From Ascarosepion bandense (taxonomy: Eukaryota; Mollusca; Cephalopoda; Sepiida; Sepiidae): a DNA stretch of 64,000 bases. The stretch covers positions 1,145,001-1,209,000 of the forward strand of contig JBBBDQ010001944.1 in assembly GCA_037127315.1 (NCBI GenBank). The letters run 5' to 3'. This document shows positions 44,755 to 55,573 of this stretch, piece by piece. The notes below the pieces were generated by a model. That model was not told the origin of the DNA. It saw only the letters and a list, made by a program, of their open reading frames with translations, and ran no database searches. Every line of letters begins with the position of its first letter. The first letter of the stretch is position 1. The position numbers were made by a program, and so were the translations under genes.

Positions 44755-45240
44755 ATTTATTCAATAATATAGCTATTGTCTTCAACCGCGACCTCTAGAC
44801 ATTTTCGCGATCCTTTGGAAATCTTCTGCTCGCTCTCCTTGTTTAAGTTTTTAATACTGCCATTATTCTTGTTTTCAGTTCATCTTTATTGATTACAAGG
44901 AGTTTTATTGGCCTCTCCCTCAACTATGCACCATACATAATAATCAAGCGGGTTGTAGTCTGGTGATTTTGCTCAGGCGAGTACTATCTATGCAAGCCAC
45001 TTGACGTAGGCCACCGTATTAGGACCGTGGGAGGATGACTGGCGTTCTTTTCTTATCGGAACGATGAGAGTAATTTTTCTGAACTGTCGTACTTTCGTAA
45101 TCATTATTAGACTCCTCCAACTCTTTCCAAATCTTCTAAATTGACCGCAGATTTACGCCCAAACACACTGAAATGTTCGTATTGGAAGTTCTGGTGCGAA
45201 TACCAAGTAGTAAAAAATGCCATTTCTAAATGTGTCGTGG
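44755..45240 (-). pseudogene. Second mariner-like transposase pseudogene, C-terminal part
   Basis: The minus strand reads SPDYNPLDYYVWCIVEGEAN, with the third catalytic Asp in PLDYY, then KTPCNQ and after shifts LNKES and CLEVAVEDNSYIIE at the C-terminus. The layout is the same as in the relic at 5.2-5.9 kb. It lies between the two GATA clusters. Confidence 0.7.
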
Positions 45241-45350
45241 ATTGAATAGCGTTATGATGCTCGTTTTCTCACAGATGGTGCCCAAATAACCCGAGTATAA
45301 TGTGCACTTAACAAAAAAATTAAAAGTAGCGAAAATTTTCACATCACACA

Positions 45351-45351
45351 T

Positions 45352-45388
<37 letters not shown>

Positions 45389-45401
45389 TGAAAAGACAAG
45401 A

Positions 45402-45438
<37 letters not shown>

Positions 45439-45452
45439 GAAAAGACAAGAAG

Positions 45453-45515
<63 letters not shown>

Positions 45516-45527
45516 GAAAAGACAAGA

Positions 45528-45596
<69 letters not shown>

Positions 45597-45610
45597 GAAA
45601 AGACAAGAAG

Positions 45611-45673
<63 letters not shown>

Positions 45674-45687
45674 GAAAAGACAAGAAG

Positions 45688-45734
<47 letters not shown>

Positions 45735-45886
45735 GAAAAGACAAGAAGAGATAGATAGATAGATAGATAGATATATAGATAGATAGATAGATCGATAGAT
45801 AATGAAAAGACAAGAAGAGATAGATAGATAGATAGATAGATATATAGATAGATAGATAGATCGATAGATAATGAAAAGACAAGAAG

Positions 45887-45928
<42 letters not shown>

Positions 45929-45939
45929 GTTTTTGCGAT

Positions 45940-46003
<64 letters not shown>

Positions 46004-46017
46004 GAAAAGACAGGAAG

Positions 46018-46084
<67 letters not shown>

Positions 46085-46095
46085 GTTTTTGCGAT

Positions 46096-46143
<48 letters not shown>

Positions 46144-46157
46144 GATAAGACAAGAAG

Positions 46158-46204
<47 letters not shown>

Positions 46205-46218
46205 GAAAAGACAAGAAG

Positions 46219-46281
<63 letters not shown>

Positions 46282-46352
46282 GAAAAGACAAGAAGAGATA
46301 GATAGATAGATATATAGATAGATAGATCGATAGATAATGAAAAGACAAGAAG

Positions 46353-46394
<42 letters not shown>

Positions 46395-46405
46395 GTTTTT
46401 GCGAT

Positions 46406-46453
<48 letters not shown>

Positions 46454-46467
46454 GAAAAGACAAGAAG

Positions 46468-46513
<46 letters not shown>
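45351..46513. repeat. (GATA)n array with two spacer types, second cluster
   Basis: About 17 GATA blocks separated by the 19-bp spacer TAATGAAAAGACAAGAAGA (about 14 copies, with variants at 45388, 46001 and 46140) or by TAAGTTTTTGCGATTA (45927, 46081, 46391). Some blocks share an internal ATATAGATA or ATCGATAGATA variant. Minus-strand frames up to 334 codons are repeat artefacts. Confidence 0.98.
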
Positions 46514-46514
<1 letters not shown>

Positions 46515-46999
46515 AAGAAAGAAAAGCTAACAGACGTGCAGGCAAACAGAGAAGCGGAATAATATGGAGATACTCACCATCGATTAAGAATAGGCTGATC
46601 TAATTTCTTTTCGTTCGGGGAATCAATCCAAATAATGCATTTGATTTTTCTCAGATTCTGCTGAATAGATAAATGAATTGATAGACAATAACATTTCCTT
46701 TCTCACTTAACTCAAATCCTTACGTCGCAAATGCCAGCTGATGCAATAACGGCAAGATAATACCATTCGTTCGGAAATTGCTCAACAAACAATATGATCT
46801 TTACGTATCAGAAGGATTCAGAAATCCAACCAGCTCTGTCTGACAAAGTAACTTTATCGATATATTCAATAATCAATGAATCCTTTATTAAGCTCTAATT
46901 ATTGAAGTAAATAATTTCACTAGTGTTCCTTGTAATGATTTTATTTTTTTATTTTCATTACAAGACCTTCTGAGATTTTATAACTAGGGAAGTAAGATG

Positions 47000-47000
<1 letters not shown>

Positions 47001-47079
<79 letters not shown>
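47001..47079. repeat. (AT)n followed by (TTA)n
   Basis: About 31 bp AT then about 45 bp TTA. The sequence just upstream (TTCACTAGTGTTCCTTGTAA) recurs at 48.23 kb next to another TTA tract. Confidence 0.95.
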
Positions 47080-47080
<1 letters not shown>

Positions 47081-47212
47081 GCATCCTGCAACTGAAATGC
47101 AATTAAGTTTTGGTGTTCAATACACCATCATCAGGCAGTGATATCTTTGCACTTGCACTTTTTGAAAGTAAATATCAAACTGTGAAATATATATCTATTA
47201 GTTCAAACTACT

Positions 47213-47501
47213 TAATCATTTCAACCCAAACAAGGCATTTCACTGCCACTGTTGCGCAGGGTGTTACATAGAGGAAAGTGATGAGAAAGAGGGGTTAGTT
47301 ATAGGAAATGTCAGGAGGAGGTTAATGGATGAGAATACCAAGAATGGGCGCGGAGTGGATGGTGAAAAGAGCTTGAGAGAATGAATGCGAGTTAGTGAGA
47401 TAGGAAATGTCTATTGACTTTACATTTAAATTCCTGGAGATTGTCGCTGTCGGGGAAGCAAGTGTATGGAAGTGAATTACACAGGCGGGAAGTGCGAGAA
47501 A
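47213..47501 (-). mobile_element. LINE-A 3' end, minus strand
   Basis: TTAATCATTTCAACCCAAAC and AAGGCATTTCACTGCCACTG, then the reversed 3' UTR and codons for SRTSRLCNSLPYTCFP and DSDNLQEFKCKVNRH. It ends in a GT/TA microsatellite. Confidence 0.88.
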
Positions 47502-47553
47502 TTTGTGTGTGTGCGTGTGCGTATATATATATATCCATTAGTTCAAACAAATT

Positions 47554-47600
<47 letters not shown>

Positions 47601-47603
<3 letters not shown>

Positions 47604-48240
47604 TGACACGCATAAGTATTGGATACATGTTATTTTCTGATATAACTCTAGTTTATGTTCGCCATTTTGCCTGATATTTGTAAGTAATATCTCGAAAAGT
47701 TGTTTTAGTTGTATGTGGAAGGAAAATTTAAAACTCATGGTTGAATCCATTTTTTTTATCAAAGTTCAAAATTACCCTATGCAAAAGTATTGGATGCATG
47801 ACACTTTTTTTCGAATTTCCAATGTATTAAAAAAACATCAAATTTTTGATTGTCTTGGAATGTCATCTCTGACCAATCAGATGCGAGATAGAATCATTGA
47901 ACGTCACAAAGGAAGACAAGGTTACCGAAAAATTAGCAAAGAAATAAATCCAGCAATAAGTACAGTAGGAAATATTATCAGAAAGTATGATGTATGGTGA
48001 CAGTACAGCAAACCTTCCAAGAAATGGAAGACCGAGAAAAATAAATGAGAGGTGGATCAGCAGAAATGTGCAAAAATACCCCTTCATTACTCGTTCTGAA
48101 ATTAAAACTGATCTTGAGGGTACTGGAAATTAATGTAAGTAAGGATACCATTAGAAGAGCCCTATATCGTACAGGCTTTTATACAAGATCACCAAGAAAA
48201 GTGCCTTTACGGAAAACCAAACACGATAAATTCACTAGTG
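47601..48240 (+). pseudogene. Tc1-like DNA transposon, 5' part with truncated transposase
   Basis: It starts at a (TA)n target with CAGTGACACGCATAAGTATT, resembling a Tc1 terminal repeat. The frame 47713-48000 includes the helix-turn-helix IERHKGRQGYRKISKEIN and AISTVGNIIRKY. After frameshifts it continues with NLPRNGRPRKINER, PFITRSEIKTDLEGTG, INVSKDTIRRALYRTGFY and SPRKVPLRKTKH. This is the paired-like DNA-binding region of Tc1 transposases. The DDE domain and right terminal repeat are absent. Confidence 0.85.
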
Positions 48241-48261
48241 TACCTTGTAATGATTTTATAT

Positions 48262-48296
48262 GTTATTATTATTATTATTAGTAGTAGTAGTAGTAG

Positions 48297-48357
<61 letters not shown>

Positions 48358-48376
48358 CTTCTTGTCTTTTCATTAT
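48262..48376. repeat. (TTA)n(GTA)n and inverted GATA unit with spacer
   Basis: TTA and GTA runs, then (ATCT)n of about 60 bp and CTCTTCTTGTCTTTTCATTA, which is the exact inverse of the GATA-array spacer at 44-46 kb. Confidence 0.95.
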
Positions 48377-48530
48377 ATATATATATATATATATTATGAA
48401 CAAAGACAAATATATATATACCACGATATCGAGCACTTTACGATAATAAATCTACTTGCCAACATATATTTTTCACAAGTAAATCACTGAAAAACAAGAA
48501 TCATCGCACTAAGCATTATCACAACCCAAT

Positions 48531-48531
48531 A

Positions 48532-48584
<53 letters not shown>

Positions 48585-48661
48585 CAGATAGATAATCCTT
48601 TATCCGAAAATATGGGACAGTAAGTTTTCCAGATGTTAATTTTTTGAATACAAGCTATTTA

Positions 48662-48730
<69 letters not shown>
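48531..48730. repeat. (GATA)n and (GT)n microsatellites
   Basis: GATA at 48531-48594 and about 64 bp of GT at 48666-48730, separated by about 70 bp of unique sequence. Confidence 0.95.
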
Positions 48731-48739
48731 AGAATAAAT

Positions 48740-49276
48740 AAATTGCTAATATTTAATAAATACGGATATTTCGAGGCAATATCCATTAAAAACTCAAGTC
48801 GTCAATTAATAAAATCAGCTATGAATACTGTAGTAATTTTCTAAAATGTTTGTAAAAAGAACAGTTTGTTATGCTTTAACACGTGTATGACTATGACATT
48901 ACAACATAATAAAAGAACTTTCATTTTTTGATCATTTTCACGTTCTAATGAACATTAAGCAATTTGTCAACCGTTACATTTGAAGCAAGAAAATTTACAG
49001 TAATTTTTAGCAACACAGTTTTGCGGGGGTTTTTTTTTGTTTTTTTTTGTTACCACAACTCACACCCCTGAAGATGATCTCGAAAGAAGGTCAAAGGTAC
49101 TTGGTAACATCGAATAATGAAATCATCTGTCAACATTACAGCTCATTTCCTACATTTTTCAATTATAATACGCGAAAGATTATCCGTGAGGATTTTCTTA
49201 ATAATAAGTTGACACAATGTTTGCAATTTATTTAATCTGACATGTCTAAAGAAACATTTGCTACCTAAATACACAA

Positions 49277-49350
<74 letters not shown>

Positions 49351-49484
49351 TGAGAGATAAAAAGATTGGGAATCCTTTATACAAAATAGTTGAGAGCAGA
49401 AGCGTTCAGGTTGTTACATTTATAGATTACAGGCCATTTCATTTGTATATAAGATCTATAAAAATTGGACGTCCAGGTTGTGAA
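48740..49484. other. Unassigned sequence with AT/GA microsatellite
   Basis: AT and GA tracts at 49285-49350. At 49068-49110, CCCTGAAGATGATCTCGAAAG then GTCAAAGGTAC recalls the hammerhead-like remnants but lacks a paired stem. No coding region seen. Confidence 0.5.
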
Positions 49485-49795
49485 TGGGTCAGTTGAGTGC
49501 TATACGTGATACACACTTTGGGCGATCATGTCTCGAATGAGACATGACTGACTGGGTAGAAGATTATCCCGCATTAGGTTGCCATTGCTTTCTGCGATAG
49601 ACTGGTTGCCAGCAAAGGCTATAGAAGCTAATCTGTTCTCTTATTTAACCCATAACTGGAAGGAAGAGATGGGTTAATACCTTTCCCAATGATATTTGTG
49701 CAGAAGTGAATTCAACTGGAATTCAACAACTGGAATTCGAACTCGGATCCCTGATTTCTCATTCCTAGCCGCTTTCCATTGAGACTGAAGCATAA
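49485..49795 (-). mobile_element. tRNA-derived SINE, copy G, minus strand
   Basis: GTCAGTTGAGTGCTATACGT, GAGACATGACTGACTGGGTA, then the body, a small local duplication (CAACTGGAATTC twice at 49709-49738) and a degraded tRNA-like head. Confidence 0.88.
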
Positions 49796-50950
49796 ACACA
49801 ATATCTTTTTACATTTCATAACACAAGTTATACATATAGCCTGAAGGTAGTTTTATATGAGTGGTATATGTTCCCTCCGACGCTGAAGAATCCACTCTAT
49901 CTTTAAATACACGAACCTGATCAACATATTTTTTCCATTGTTCATTAATGTTTGTTTATCTTTTTCAGCATAAAACTTCAACAAAGTCTACATCTCTTCC
50001 CTTGTGTTGTTTTTGTGTTTGTTTCAACGCCATAATTCTGTCTTATACTCACGTCTAGTTTTTTTTCAATGGTTTGACTTTCTGTAATATTGATAAGCAT
50101 AAAACATTTTCTTTTCTTTAATTTTTACTACCTATATGGATAGCTGCAGAACTTTTTGACATTTTGAATAATATCTTTACGTAGCACGGGTCTCCTGGTA
50201 CATAACCCACTAATGAAGGTGATGCCCTGACGATCGTTAGCAAAAAAATACTGGCACCAACGTAGCTAGGCAGGGGAACCTCTACTTAGGGCAGATGAAG
50301 TAATTAACAACGCCTATATATCAACAAGGAACCTTCCCAGTGCTTTCTGAAATTTTCCATTGATGGCAGGTTTTGCCAACACCTAAAAAATTCGGATTTT
50401 TGAATTTTAGATAAAGGATACTCAAACTGCATATATGGGTGTATCAAAAATAATTTTACAAGATTTGTTGGCAGGTTCCTTACACTAAGCAATGACAAAA
50501 TTGCATATAAACACAAGCCCGAAAATCATTTTTTTTAATTTGTTTTTTTAATTATTAAGTTTAATGTTTGTGGTAAACGTTGTTAAAAGTACAATCCAAG
50601 ATGCAATCGTAAAATATTTATTACCATAGTTTGTGTTGTAACGGATTCTGTCTCAGCAACGCGGTGATAAATATTAACAAAGGTTAGATGAATTGGCTGC
50701 CTTCGGTCTGGAAACCCAGTCAGGTACAGCCCTGCAGCTTCCCGTCTATTAACATTCGCGCGGCCGTATGTAAAATCTTATCTGACTGCTCACGATATGA
50801 ATATCATGCCATTGTTAACTCACCACTACACACGTTAAACTTTGAAGACAGACTAGCCACAGATGTACACGAATGACAAGTGCAGCCTAGTTGACATACC
50901 AGCACTGCGCCATCTACCGTAAACTTTATTTAAACCTAATGACGTTTGAC
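49796..50950. other. Unassigned sequence
   Basis: No gene or known repeat identified. A GC-richer phrase near 50695-50775 (ACAGCCCTGCAGCTTCCCGT) resembles none of the other families here. Confidence 0.4.
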
Positions 50951-50954
50951 ACTA

Positions 50955-51215
50955 GACGTGAAAAGGTCAAGGTTGTAGGACAGAGTTCATGGGAAGAAGC
51001 TGTTTCCTCTTCTCGTCGATGGAATACAGCGATAGTGTGGGTAGTTTACTACAATGTCAGTGGCATGGTGGCTCCTAGCCATGAAAGTCAGATCTGGTGG
51101 AACCAGGGGATACAGGTCTTCCGAGCACTTTCCATGGTCGTAGCTAGAGATCAGTAGGAAACTCGCTACATCCCGCCTTGTGAGAAATGGATTGAAAAGT
51201 GCCAAAAAATATATT
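50955..51215 (-). pseudogene. LINE-B C-terminal fragment, minus strand
   Basis: The minus strand reads LTRRDVASFLLISSYDHGKC, SEDLYPLVPPDLTFMAR and NSFFP, the same order as at 30.0-30.5 kb. Confidence 0.65.
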
Positions 51216-51339
51216 TTCCAACAAGGTATCATGGACGCTTATATATATATTTACGCTCTCACACCCTGATTGGGCACTGTGGAAGAATGGTAGGCTTTGA
51301 AAAAAAAAAACAGTAGCTACCCTGGCATGTACGCATCGC

Positions 51340-51525
51340 TCATTCAGAAATGAATTAGAGCACTCTGACTATTGAGCGTGTATAATGATAATATACATGC
51401 TAAAAAGTCTGCCTTCTTCTACCGAGCGCCCATGGCCCAGAGGTAAAATTGCCAACTGACGCCACTTCGGCCGGGTTTCAATTCTGGGTTAAAAGCAATC
51501 AGAGACTAACCGTACTGATGAACTA
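51340..51525 (+). mobile_element. Dispersed repeat plus tRNA-like SINE head
   Basis: 51340-51420 matches 12697-12773 (GTTCATTCAG, GAATTAGAGCACTCT, GCTAAAAAGTCTGCC). It is followed by a tRNA-like head with CATGGCCCAGAGGTAAAAT (A box) and GGGTTTCAATTCTGGG (B box). Downstream of the B box, CTAACCGTACTGATG recurs inverted at 63.72 kb. Confidence 0.5.
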
Positions 51526-51989
51526 TATATATATAACGTAGAATATTTGGTATTTTGGGGGATTTGGGTCTGAGGAGCGGCTGCTTAGCTGCGAAATATT
51601 TATTACCCATGGATTTGTAGAATATCAAAAAAAATTTTACACGCTGCATCTCATTCAACAGTACGATGTCATTTAAACAGACACGGACACCCACCAATTC
51701 CTTTCCGGAACATATTTGTCGGTAACACAAATATCATAGCATCATCCATGTGCAAAAATAGACTAAAGATAATGGAGGCCTTATTAATAAAAACGAAAAA
51801 CCCAAAACTTAGTACCATCAACTACGAACACGCTAACAACATTCTTACCGTGTTCGGTACATAACACATATCACTACACCACATTATGAATAACACCGCT
51901 TACATCCTGTTACACGTAAAATAACATTCATTCTCAAAAGTGGCTAAAAGTATAGCAAAAAACAAAAACAAGAGAGAAATAACGGAGAG

Positions 51990-52335
51990 GAATGAGCCAA
52001 TGGAAACGACTAAGAGAGAGAAATTTTAAATTTAGGCAGCAAGTAAAGCATAGGGAGATACAGATATCGGTCACACGGCGTCTGGGCGTAACAAAGAGAA
52101 AAAAGTCAGAAAATGAAAGAGGGAAGAAAGTGTGGAGAGGGAGACAAGAGAAGAAGCAAAAAATCGAAATTTCAAATACAAATTTCTTATTCTCTTGTTT
52201 TTTCTCTTTGCTTTTTATTTACTCTGTTTCGTTCTCTTTTTCGATTTTTTTATTTCTCCTTTCGCGTTCTCATCTTTTCTGGCCTATTTCTTTTTTTCTC
52301 CTCTTTTTTGAATATCCTCTTACCTCGTACACAAA
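51990..52335. other. Purine-to-pyrimidine strand switch
   Basis: 51990-52165 is strongly purine-rich on the plus strand and 52185-52330 strongly pyrimidine-rich, with no simple period. The two halves are imperfectly complementary. Open frames across it are compositional artefacts. Confidence 0.6.
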
Positions 52336-52586
52336 GATTTCCAGAAATTAAAGGAAGTGCTTTTTTTTTTATTTTCTTAAAAAAGAAAAGTGTATTACCA
52401 CCATTATTAACTGATTAGACATTGTTCTTTCAATGTCGAAACAAAACGTACAATTTTGTAGGAGCTTGTAGTTTGTACATGTTTTATAATATAATTTATA
52501 ATAAATATTCATTGCTCTATTTTTATATTGAGCACTGTTTTAAATTAATGTTTTCAACGTGGAAATTATTTTTTTCGTTTCTTATT

Positions 52587-52587
52587 C

Positions 52588-52668
<81 letters not shown>

Positions 52669-52670
52669 AA
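52587..52670. repeat. (AT)n and (GATT)n microsatellites
   Basis: About 50 bp of AT, then GATT repeated about seven times. Confidence 0.95.
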
Positions 52671-52765
52671 TACTTAGTTTTGGGTCCTAATAGGGTTAGA
52701 CCAGTACACATTTGTATTAAAATGTGTTCTATACAATTATATTGAAGAACTTTTGAATATTTTTC

Positions 52766-52933
52766 ATTTATAAACGAGTTCATTTGCTACCTTGGTTTCC
52801 ACCACGAGTGGTTTCTTCAGGCGAATTTTAATAACTGATTTTACATTTTAAAAGCTAAAATCAGTTATTAAAAATCGCCTGAAGGAACCACTCGTGGTGA
52901 AAACCAAGGTAGCGAAATAACTCGTTTATAAAT
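52766..52933. repeat. Inverted repeat with hammerhead-like cores in both arms
   Basis: Arms 52766-52843 and 52856-52933 are inverted copies with a few mismatches and a 12-bp loop. On the minus strand the left arm reads CGC-CTGAAGA-A-ACCAC-TC-GTGGT-G-GAAA-CC-AA-GG-TA-GC. This gives the conserved CUGANGA and GAAA segments, a 5-bp stem II, a 3-bp helix III ending in GUA, and GC pairing with GC for helix I. The right arm (plus strand) has CTGAAGG and GTGAAAA, so its core is damaged, but helix I is longer (GCGA/TCGC). Penelope-related pseudo-LTRs are the likely source. Confidence 0.6.
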
Positions 52934-52942
52934 TTAAAAAAA

Positions 52943-52946
<4 letters not shown>

Positions 52947-53000
<54 letters not shown>
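52947..53000. repeat. (AT)n microsatellite
   Basis: About 54 bp of AT dinucleotides. Confidence 0.95.
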
Positions 53001-53004
<4 letters not shown>

Positions 53005-53362
53005 TACTACAGAAAGTTAAAATATTATTATAACCAACAGAAATCCTGCCAAGTGACCCGAATTGATATAAAAAGAAAAAAACAAGTTAGTTAAAATCTC
53101 AGAGAAAACCTGATAACAATGAACAAAAGACATGAACTGATAAGAAAAATCTGAAAGACAGATACCTGAAATAGGTAATTCAAAACTTGCACTATGAATA
53201 TGGCTTCCTGTGACTAAACAGTCAGTGTCACGTTTTGACTAAAGAAACAGTTTCTCTGTTTAGAAAAATGGCGGTTGTTTCGATTCTTATTGGGAGAAAA
53301 AATTTTCTTATGTCAGAATTCTTTGTCTCAGCCGATAGTTATTAAGGGAGATGTTAACTGTA

Positions 53363-53412
53363 TTAAATAATTAAATAATTAAATAATTAAATAATTAAAT
53401 AATTAAATAAAT
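53363..53412. repeat. (TTAAATAA)n octamer repeat
   Basis: Six tandem copies of an AATTAAAT octamer, nearly perfect. Confidence 0.9.
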
Positions 53413-53574
53413 AACGCCCTACATAACCATTTTAGTGATTAAAATAGCGTTTATTGTTATATGAAATTTAAATCTATATACAGTTATTTCTTTCAACAAC
53501 AGGTAAATATTGGTCCTTTGTATTTGAAATTCTGTAAAGATTTACTTAGTTTAGGGAGAGGTAAATGTTGAATC

Positions 53575-54090
53575 CGAAGGTGCATTTGCATGGACAAGAA
53601 CGCATTTCAAAAGTTAAGCAGAGTATTCGGAAACAATAAAAATTGGTTGAAAACAAAGCAAAGAGAACCAAACTGTTATGCGATATCTGCCTTCTCATAT
53701 GTCAGCGAATGTTGAACAATCTCATAACAGATGAAAGAGAGACCCAAAGTAAAAGAAATGTGGTTCTACAGAAGGATACTGAGGATACCATGGACCAAGC
53801 ATGTGAGCAACAACAAGGTTTTCCAAAGAATGCAAAACGAAAATGAAACGTATATTTGACATCAGGAAGCAAGAGCTGAAGATTCTGGCACACCTTATGG
53901 GGAAGAAGAGCTTGGAGAATCTAATACTCAAAGGGAGACAGGGAAAGCGATGTGGGATATAATTAGTGGTGAATAACAGAACAGGGTTTCGGAGAGATAC
54001 CAAGAGAAAAAAACTGTTAAGAGTTACGATGGATAAGAGAATGTAGATCGCCTACGTCCTGAAAAAAACATAGCACATAAATAAAGAAGA
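53575..54090 (+). pseudogene. RTE-like LINE fragment, copy 4
   Basis: DKNAFQKLSRVFGNN, then CYAISA, MWFYRRILRIPWTKHVSNN and KVFQRMQNEN, with a tail equivalent to IAYVLK. The order is the same as in copies 2 and 3, but every segment is in a different frame. Confidence 0.75.
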
Positions 54091-54423
54091 AATATTAGAT
54101 GTTTATATTCGAGTAGATAAGAATTTGCTTGATTCAGGGATAGATAAATATTGGTCGTTTATATCTAAGTTTATTTGGTAGTAGGATAGTCAAATATTGA
54201 TTGTTGATTATGTTAACATATTGTTGGTTGCTCATTTCCAGTAGTCTTACTCTTTTCTTGCGGTATTCTAGACCTCGCTAAAGAACAGACGCCGGTAAGA
54301 TTTAACCCAAAATATATTATTCGACGATATGACTTCAATCATTACTTAGCACTTGACTATGATTTTTCAGGTTCTATAGTTTTTATTAAACCCTGCCATG
54401 TTCAGCCTTTTAAGGGATAGGAT

Positions 54424-54737
54424 CAGTTAAGTCAGTTAAATGCTATACGTGATACACGCTTGGGCGATCATGTCTCGAAAGAAACATGACTGACTGAGCA
54501 GAAGATTATCCCGCAGTAGGTTGCCATTGCTTTCTGCGGTAGACTGGTTGCCTACCAAGGCTATAGAACCCAATTTGTCCTGCTATTTAACCCATAACTG
54601 GAAGGAAGAGACGGATTAATACTTTCTCAAGGGTATTTGCGCGTAAGTGAATACAATGGATTCAACTGGAATTCGAATTCGGCTCCCCGGTTTCTCGTTC
54701 CGAGCCGATATCCACTGTACCACAACGCACATCCTAA
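54424..54737 (-). mobile_element. tRNA-derived SINE, copy H, minus strand, full length
   Basis: From CAGTTAAGTCAGTTAAATGC to CCACAACGCACATCC. A duplication of 12 bp with one mismatch, AAGG(G/T)ATAGGAT, lies at 54412-54423 and 54738-54749. Confidence 0.9.
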
Positions 54738-54799
54738 AAGGTATAGGATACAAATCCTATATAATCAATCAAACAACTTGTTATGTCGCCAAGTATAAA

Positions 54800-55573
54800 T
54801 GAATAACTCAACAACAGAATCAGAATATAAGTTGTATTCCGCGGAAAGACGGTTAGTATGTACAGAAGTGATTAGTAATATTTACAATAGAAAGATACAA
54901 GAGTCCAATCCGTCGTAAGACGTGTGTATACGTGATTACTTCCTGTACGCCACCGGAAGTGTGACTAACTCTTCACTGACTCGCACTGACTCTTCAGTAA
55001 CTCATTAGAGACTCTCAAGTGACTCTCTACGACTCATTATTTAGTCGTCCCTCCCAGTTTATATCTGGGATTTCCGGGCTATATGGTCCGGCCAAAAAAT
55101 GTCTGTCTATTTTTGCCCAGTCGTGCTTCTACCCTTCGGCGGAACCACGACTGGGTTATTGCTCTCTGCTCGGAAGCAGAGAGCGCCCTCCACCCGAAGG
55201 CAGAGAGCTGACAGTGTCGTAGAGTCGTCAGTCTACTGACTCTCTACGACTGTATTTACTAGCCTTCCCACGCAAGGCTGGATGTGACACATGGTCATTT
55301 TATTGTGGGTATTCCCGGCCATATAGCCGGGCCAAAAAATGTCTGTCTATTTTTCCCCAGTCGTGGTTCTACCCTTCGGCGGAACCACGACTGGGTTATT
55401 GCTCTCTGCTCGGAAGCAGAGAGCGCCCTCTACCCGAAGGCAAAGATCTGACAGTGTCGTAGAGTCGTCAGTCTAGTGACTCTCTACGACTCTCTTGTAG
55501 AGAATCCACCATTGCTATATATAGCAATGGGAACAATCCATTTGTAATCAACTAGGAGCGGCGCCCTAACACA
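54800..55573 (-). repeat. LTR of a second Gypsy-type element, built of hairpin cassettes
   Basis: On the minus strand it reads TGTGTTAGGGCGCCGCTCC at the start and ...GAGTTATTCA at the end, followed by TTTATACTTGGCGACATAAC, reminiscent of the leader of the Gypsy element at 32-37 kb. About 60 bp from the start is the palindrome CCATTGCTATATATAGCAAT(GG) with a TATA box. The body holds two 240-bp units, each with four hairpins. No internal coding region remains, so it is a solo or truncated LTR. Confidence 0.6.
55065..55505. repeat. Two 240-bp tandem hairpin cassettes
   Basis: GCCAAAAAATGTCTGTCTAT starts at 55091 and 55331. Each unit contains CCCGGC/GCCGGG, CCCAGTCGTGGTTC/GAACCACGACTGGG, GCTCTCTGCT/AGCAGAGAGC and GTCGTAGAG/CTCTACGAC stems. 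The second unit keeps these best; compensation or conservation of stems is visible by eye. Confidence 0.9.

Noticed and set aside
45226..46463. Open frames up to 334 codons of SIYLSIYL type
   Set aside because: These are GATA repeats read in frame, with the spacer encoding LFLSFHYL; they are not proteins.
45351..46513. CRISPR-like array of repeats and spacers
   Set aside because: Repeat blocks vary in length, consist of GATA, the 'spacers' are identical, and the surrounding sequence is eukaryotic with no cas genes.
51992..52418. 119- and 101-codon frames with a hydrophobic Phe/Ser-rich half
   Set aside because: They cross the purine-to-pyrimidine switch, which alone explains a basic half followed by a Phe/Leu/Ser half.
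55019..55222. 67-codon frame in the hairpin cassettes
   Set aside because: The sequence is explained by tandem hairpins in an LTR; no domain and no conservation of frame between the two cassettes.
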